Shown here in pieces: positions 59,589 through 64,000 of a stretch of DNA of 64,000 bases. The notes beneath the pieces were generated by a model. The model was not told where the DNA came from, did not search any database, and saw nothing but the letters and a program-made list of their open reading frames with translations. The stretch spans positions 62,001 through 126,000 of the forward strand of contig CAXBEV010000005.1 of assembly GCA_963974935.1 (NCBI GenBank). Direction: 5' to 3'. Every line of letters starts with the position of its first letter. The stretch's first letter is position 1. The stretch comes from UBA4479 sp963974935. Its GTDB lineage: Bacteria > Pseudomonadota > Alphaproteobacteria > Rhodospirillales > Casp-alpha2. The position numbers and the translations under genes were made by a program.

Positions 59589-60697
59589 GCACCGGTTCCC
59601 TCGTAAAGGCGGCGATAGCGCCGACCGAGCCCGGTTAATACTTCATAGGGGATGGTCTGCCAATCCCGTGCAAGATCATCGGGGGTGCGGTGTTCGCCGA
59701 TGAATTCCGCAATGGCGCCCGCGTGCACCAAATGCGCAGGCACATCGGTGACGTCCAGCGTGATTAAATCCATCGAAACGCGCCCCGCAATCGGCGCCGG
59801 ATGGCCGGAAATGTGCGCCATGCCGGTGGTGGGTTGGCCACGATGAAAACCGTCCGCATAACCGACCGGTACGGTGGCGATGCGGCTTGATCGCGTCACC
59901 GGGTAGGTTGCGCCATAGCCAACCGTTTCCGGCGGCGCGACGTTGCGGACTTGAATGATACGCGCGGTCAAGCGCACTGGATTCGCCATCGGATTGTCCG
60001 TGAACGGTGTCGGGTTGCCGCCGTAGAGGGCAACGCCCGGTCGCGCCACGTCGAAATGATAATCGCCACCCAGAAAGATCCCAGACGAATTGCTGAGCGA
60101 GCCTTGGCCGATGCCGAGGCTGCGAAACGCAGACCTGAACGCTGCCAACTGTTGCCCGCTTTGCGGGCTGTCCGGATCGTCGGCATTGGCGAGGTGGCTC
60201 ATCACCAACTGCACGTCGATGCCGTCCAGCAGGGTCGGGGCGTCATCCAAGAAAGCCTCGGTCTCGGTATGGTCGAGGCCGAGGCGACACATCCCGGTAT
60301 CCATATGAATATCGGCTTTGAGCTTGAGCCCACGCGCGTGCGCGGCGTTGCGCCAAAGCTCAATGTCGCCCAGCGCATTCAGTACAGGGATAAAATTCGC
60401 TTCAAGATAGTCATCAATGGCGTCCGGCAGGGGGCCGTTCAAAATATGGATGCGGGCGTCGGGTAGTTCTTCGCGAACGACCAGGCCTTCTGTCGGGTGG
60501 GCGACGAAGAAGTCTCTGCACCCGGCTGCCCAAAGCGCGCGGACCACCGGGGCGGCGCCTAGACCATAGCCATCGCCCTTGACCGCAGCGCCGGCTTTGG
60601 CGCCGACCAATTTGGATTGTAATAGGCGATAGTTGGCAGCAACGACATCAAGATTGATGGTCAGTTCTGTTGCATACAATGAAGGTGCGGCGCTCAT
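59585..60697 (-). CDS. alr: Alanine racemase
   Basis: A 370-residue PLP enzyme making D-alanine for peptidoglycan. The PLP lysine is Lys40 (AAVKGDGYGLGA), and the barrel motifs MDTGMCRLGLDH, GVALYGGNP and the catalytic Tyr region VGYGATYPVTRSS are present. The usual AVKADAYG is AVKGDGYG here, a small deviation. It begins 11 bases after dnaB and is coupled to mlaE. Confidence 0.95.
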   Translation of the reverse strand: MSAAPSLYATELTINLDVVAANYRLLQSKLVGAKAGAAVKGDGYGLGAAPVVRALWAAGCRDFFVAHPTEGLVVREELPDARIHILNGPLPDAIDDYLEANFIPVLNALGDIELWRNAAHARGLKLKADIHMDTGMCRLGLDHTETEAFLDDAPTLLDGIDVQLVMSHLANADDPDSPQSGQQLAAFRSAFRSLGIGQGSLSNSSGIFLGGDYHFDVARPGVALYGGNPTPFTDNPMANPVRLTARIIQVRNVAPPETVGYGATYPVTRSSRIATVPVGYADGFHRGQPTTGMAHISGHPAPIAGRVSMDLITLDVTDVPAHLVHAGAIAEFIGEHRTPDDLARDWQTIPYEVLTGLGRRYRRLYEGTGA

Positions 60698-60708
60698 GAC
60701 CGCTAGTG

Positions 60709-62217
60709 TCAGTAATCGCTATGATGTTCGTCAAGGTTTCCGAAGCGGGTGAACTCGCCGACGAACGAGAGTTTGACCGAGCCTACGGGACCGTGACGTT
60801 GCTTGGCGACGATGACTTCGGCCTTACCGCGGGCGCGATCCATGCGTTCGCCGAAGTTGGTTTGACGCTGCGCAAACTTGTCTGGGCTTTCGTCGGCGCG
60901 CTGCATCGGGTCGGATTTTTCCAAGTAGTATTCTTCGCGGTAGATGAACATGACGACGTCGGCGTCCTGCTCGATCGAGCCCGATTCTCGAAGGTCGGAC
61001 AGCTGCGGACGCTTGTCTTCACGCTGTTCGACCTGTCGCGACAACTGCGACAGTGCCAGTACCGGGATGTTGAGTTCTTTGGCCAAGGTCTTTAGGCCTC
61101 GGGTAATTTCCGAGACTTCCTGGACGCGACCGTCGGAGCGTGAATTGGCGCTGCCGGAAATCAGCTGCAAATAGTCGACGACGATCATACCCAGATTGCT
61201 TTGCCGCTTGAGGCGGCGGGCGCGGGTGCGGAGCGCACTGACGGTCAGCGCCGGGGTGTCGTCGATGAAGATCGGCACCTTGTGAAGCTCACTCGAAACC
61301 GTGGCGAGGGTGTGGAATTCTTCGTTGGTCAGTTCGCCTTTGCGCATTTTATCAGAGGCCACGTTGGCTTGTTCCGACAAAATACGGGCAGCCAACTGTT
61401 CCGCCGACATCTCGAGCGAGAAGAAGCCGACCACGGCGCCTTCTTCGCCGCCGCTGTCCAAAAAGTTCTTCGCCGCATTATATGCGATGTTTGTCGCCAG
61501 GGCGGTTTTGCCCATCGCCGGACGCCCGGCCAGGATCAGCAGGTCAGAGCGATGCAAGCCACCCAGCAGTTTATCCAGATCCAACAGATCGGTGCCGACG
61601 CCGGATAACCCGCCTTGGCGCTTGTGTGCCAGATCGGCGATGTTGATGGCTTCGAGCACGGCGGTCTTGAACGGCTGAAAGCCGCCGTCGAAATCACCGG
61701 TGGTGGCGAGATCGTAGAGCGACTGTTCGGCGCCTTCGATCTGGCGCATGGCTTCCAGATCAATGTCGTTGCTGTAGGCTTCGTTGACGACCTTCTCGCC
61801 GAGCGTAATCAACTCGCGGCGCAGATGCATATCATAGATGATGCGGCCATATTCGCGGGCATTAATGACGTTGATGGCGCTGGCGGCCAAGTTGGCCAGG
61901 TATTTCGCACCGCCGATATCATCCAAAGATTCGTCGGCTTCGAAATACGGGCGCAACGTGGTCGGATCGGCGATCTGGCCACGCTCAATCAGTTTCAGCA
62001 TAGCTTCAAAGATGCGCGCGTGGGCGGTCAGCGCAAAATGGTCGGGCTGTAGAAATTCGCCGACCTGTTCGAGGGCGCGATTGTCCACAAAGATCGCACC
62101 CAATAGGCCGCGCTCTGCTTCGATATTGCGGGGAAGTTGGCGATACGCAGGCGTCTCGGCATCGTATGCCTCGTCGTCGGCATACGCCGGGATGTCATGA
62201 GCCGTGTTTTCAATCAT
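60709..62217 (-). CDS. dnaB: Replicative DNA helicase DnaB
   Basis: A 502-residue hexameric helicase. The N-terminal domain (residues about 25-130, RNIEAERGLLGAIFVDNRAL) binds primase, and the RecA-like C-terminal domain has Walker A AGRPAMGKTALATNIA and Walker B GMIVVDYLQLI. I start at MIENTAHDIPAYADDE; the longer frame adds 27 atypical residues. It lies in the alphaproteobacterial rplI...dnaB-alr order. Confidence 0.96.
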   Translation of the reverse strand: MIENTAHDIPAYADDEAYDAETPAYRQLPRNIEAERGLLGAIFVDNRALEQVGEFLQPDHFALTAHARIFEAMLKLIERGQIADPTTLRPYFEADESLDDIGGAKYLANLAASAINVINAREYGRIIYDMHLRRELITLGEKVVNEAYSNDIDLEAMRQIEGAEQSLYDLATTGDFDGGFQPFKTAVLEAINIADLAHKRQGGLSGVGTDLLDLDKLLGGLHRSDLLILAGRPAMGKTALATNIAYNAAKNFLDSGGEEGAVVGFFSLEMSAEQLAARILSEQANVASDKMRKGELTNEEFHTLATVSSELHKVPIFIDDTPALTVSALRTRARRLKRQSNLGMIVVDYLQLISGSANSRSDGRVQEVSEITRGLKTLAKELNIPVLALSQLSRQVEQREDKRPQLSDLRESGSIEQDADVVMFIYREEYYLEKSDPMQRADESPDKFAQRQTNFGERMDRARGKAEVIVAKQRHGPVGSVKLSFVGEFTRFGNLDEHHSDY

Positions 62218-62328
62218 GACCGGACCATAGCAAGGTCCGAGGTTGGGAACAGTTTTATGTTCTGTGGATAGCTGTGGATATCGTGGACAAGTACGCAATA
62301 ATTGCGCGCGTAGCCTGTTGACTTTGCT

Positions 62329-63570
62329 TTAAGCGACGCGTTGCTCCTTTCTACGTGTGATCTGTCGTTCTTTTTCATCTATATAGTCACGGGTCAGCGG
62401 CACGGCGTCGCGCTGTTTGGCAAGTTGGATTTGAAAGACCATCAGATTACCGACCCGAAACCCCATCTCGCAGCCGGTCAGGTAGAATTCCCACATGCGA
62501 CAAAAGCGTTCGTCATAAAGGGCTGCGGCTTTGGCCCGGTTGGCTTGGAAGCGGTCATACCAGTGCTTCAGGGTTTCCGCGTAATGCAGCCGCATGATCT
62601 CCACATCGGTCACCCACAGGTTCGCGCGTTCAATCTGGGTGAACACTTCTGAGAGCGACGGGATATAGCCACCCGGGAAAATGTTGCGCTCGATCCATGG
62701 GCTGACCGGTTCAGGTGCATTGTAGCGGCCAATACTGTGCAAGACCGCGACGCCGTCGTCTTTGAGTCGGTGACTCACGGCTTCAAAGAATTCCGGATAA
62801 TGCTTCGGGCCGACATGCTCGAACATGCCGACGGATACGATACGGTCATAGGTCTTGTCGATCAGTCGATAGTCTTGCAGATCAAACCGCACCTGATCGT
62901 TGACGCCGGCATTGTGGGCGCGGGCTTGCGCATAGGCGAGTTGTTCATGCGACAGGGTCACGCCGTCGACGGCGCACCCGGACACTGCATTCAGATACAA
63001 TCCGAGTCCGCCCCAACCGGACCCGATGTCCAGCACCTCGTGGCCGGGTTGCAGCAGCAACTTTGCTGCCAACCGCCGCTTCTTGCGCGCTTGGGCGTCT
63101 TCGAGGCTGTCGCGCGGATCAGTGAAGTAGGCGCAGGAATATTGTCTGTCATCATCCAAAAACAAAGCGAACAACTCACCGGTCAGATCGTAATGCTGCG
63201 ACACCTTGTGCCTGGCCAACTGGGGGGGATTAAATAGGCGGCGCATTTCTCGGTAGTGATGCAGCGCCTGCGTAATACGACCGAGTCCGCTTGGCTGGGC
63301 GCGCTTGAGGATTTCGAAATTGCGGTTGGCAATCCACATGAAATCGCGAAGCGTGCCGTCTTCAATGGTCAGGCTTCCATCCACATAGGCATTACCGAAG
63401 CCGGGATCCGGGCGTAGTCCTAAGGTCCATTCCAAGCTGCGTTTGTGCAGCCGCAAGGTAATGTCAGGGCCTTGTTCGGCGCCTACAAATTTGTGTGTTC
63501 GTCCGTCCGCAGTGATCAACGTCAATGCGCCGGCTTGGATGAAGTCTTTTAAAAACCGGGTGATCAGCAT
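62329..63570 (-). CDS. cfa: Cyclopropane-fatty-acyl-phospholipid synthase
   Basis: A 413-residue SAM-dependent enzyme that adds a methylene to unsaturated phospholipid chains, usually in stationary phase or acid stress. The SAM motif is VLDIGSGWGGLGLYL, and the family motifs YSCAYFTDPRDSLEDAQ and FIPGGYIPSLSE-like FPGGYIPSLSEVF are present. The N-terminal domain binds the lipid. The start at MLITRFLKDFIQAG has an AGGGG site. It sits between rplI and dnaB, where most alphaproteobacteria have no such gene, so it is probably a local insertion. Confidence 0.94.
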   Translation of the reverse strand: MLITRFLKDFIQAGALTLITADGRTHKFVGAEQGPDITLRLHKRSLEWTLGLRPDPGFGNAYVDGSLTIEDGTLRDFMWIANRNFEILKRAQPSGLGRITQALHHYREMRRLFNPPQLARHKVSQHYDLTGELFALFLDDDRQYSCAYFTDPRDSLEDAQARKKRRLAAKLLLQPGHEVLDIGSGWGGLGLYLNAVSGCAVDGVTLSHEQLAYAQARAHNAGVNDQVRFDLQDYRLIDKTYDRIVSVGMFEHVGPKHYPEFFEAVSHRLKDDGVAVLHSIGRYNAPEPVSPWIERNIFPGGYIPSLSEVFTQIERANLWVTDVEIMRLHYAETLKHWYDRFQANRAKAAALYDERFCRMWEFYLTGCEMGFRVGNLMVFQIQLAKQRDAVPLTRDYIDEKERQITRRKEQRVA

Positions 63571-63702
63571 TGTTGCACCCCTATTTTCAAGAGTGCCGCA
63601 TGCCATTGTTTTAAGGGCAGTTATCGCTCCGCCAAGCTGCGGCACTGATCGCCTGAATGTATTATAAACGGGATAGGGGCGGCTTTGGCAAGTGGGGCAT
63701 AG

Positions 63703-63732
63703 AAAAAAGGTGCGCCCTTAAATGGACGCACC
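63703..63732. terminator. Intrinsic terminator after rplI
   Basis: GGTGCG/CGCACC arms with a twelve-base loop. The minus strand gives six T residues and the plus strand four. It separates the rplI transcript from cfa. Confidence 0.85.
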
Positions 63733-63773
63733 CTTTTATTTTTCGCTTAGTAGAACGGCTAAGACCGTGAGCT

Positions 63774-64000
63774 TTAGGCTTTGTCGTCTTCCGTAGCGTC
63801 GTCATCGGCAACGCTGGCTTCGGCGTCGGCGACCGCTTCTTCGGCAGCACCTTCGTCAAACATGGCGTCGGCTTGTTCAACAACCGCTTCGGCGGCAGCT
63901 TCAGCAGTGGCTTCGGCTTCGGCCTGGACTTCCATCTCTTCTTTCTGAGCCAGCGACAACACGGCGCCGCCGGTCTTTTCTTGGGTCTCGGCTTCGTCTT
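63774..64000 (-). CDS. rplI: C-terminal extension of ribosomal protein L9 (5' part outside window)
   Basis: Only the last 75 codons are in the window, read as DEAETQEKTGGAVLSLAQKE through an Ala/Glu-rich acidic tail ending ATEDDKA. Alphaproteobacterial L9 proteins carry such an acidic extension (compare EEGAAEEA), and rplI is the expected neighbour upstream of dnaB. The conserved L9 core is not visible, so the call rests on the tail's character and the gene order. Confidence 0.7.
   Translation of the reverse strand, partial: DEAETQEKTGGAVLSLAQKEEMEVQAEAEATAEAAAEAVVEQADAMFDEGAAEEAVADAEASVADDDATEDDKA

Noticed and set aside
1..64000. CRISPR arrays, tRNA or rRNA genes, replication origin or prophage
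   Set aside because: No regularly spaced repeats, cloverleaf sequences, rRNA stretches, DnaA-box clusters or phage structural genes were seen on reading; tRNA detection by eye is imperfect.

Overview
The window reads as an ordinary, gene-dense chromosome segment of an alphaproteobacterium, most likely from the Rhodospirillales or a close relative. This is judged from the protein families and gene order, not from a database search. Supporting points are the ALAS-type hemA, the PpsR/CrtJ-type regulator, the alphaproteobacterial serC-serA pair, and the order rplI...dnaB-alr...radA-cvpA-purF-SDR. There are about 57 convincing protein genes, several broken ones, no rRNA, no CRISPR array and no tRNA that I could see.

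Region by region. 1-7 kb: a 5'-truncated cyclic-nucleotide-binding protein, then a probable catabolic locus (IclR regulator, sugar/choline-type kinase, an enolase paralogue with altered active-site residues, DMT-family transporter) divergent from a GMC alcohol oxidase/dehydrogenase. 7-10.7 kb: a small anchored protein, an SLC13 permease with TrkA-C domains and a CheB-like methylesterase with a degenerate receiver. 10.8-15.85 kb: a visibly more AT-rich accessory patch with an IS3 remnant, a PAS + soluble-chemoreceptor pair, a PAS histidine kinase, a broken chemoreceptor and an IS1595-type remnant. 16-20.6 kb: a tetrapyrrole/light-redox group (SOUL lipoprotein, TspO, hemA, PpsR). 20.9-27.5 kb: small metabolic genes and a denitrification module (NnrR-type regulator, NnrS, copper nitrite reductase NirK), with matching Crp/Fnr-type boxes ahead of nnrS and nirK. 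27.6-32.5 kb: serC-serA, metA and an uncharacterised P-loop protein. 32.6-37.9 kb: a tungsten-type aldehyde:ferredoxin oxidoreductase operon (Fe-S subunit, AOR subunit, FAD/NAD subunit, MoaD-like protein, a small unknown, a 2-oxoglutarate-oxygenase-like protein) behind a long leader that carries a short upstream ORF. 37.9-45.9 kb: der-bamB-yfgM-like and assorted hydrolases and membrane proteins. 45.9-53 kb: iron alcohol dehydrogenase, glutamine-synthetase-like ligase, a TPR/glycosyltransferase-like protein, and phnW-phnA for 2-aminoethylphosphonate use. 53.4-64 kb: the conserved housekeeping run SDR-purF-cvpA-radA, mlaF-mlaE-alr-dnaB, cfa and the C-terminus of rplI.

The metabolic picture is a flexible heterotroph that can respire nitrite, oxidise aldehydes with a tungsten enzyme, scavenge phosphonate phosphorus, and tune haem/tetrapyrrole supply to oxygen or light. 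The parts most worth a second look are the altered-enolase locus, the AOR operon with its leader and two unknown accessory proteins, the two NnrR-type boxes at near-ideal activator positions, the repeat-bounded sensor-kinase segment, two candidate minus-strand small RNAs sharing a CU-rich motif, and a dispersed repeat that supplies the C-terminus of MetA.
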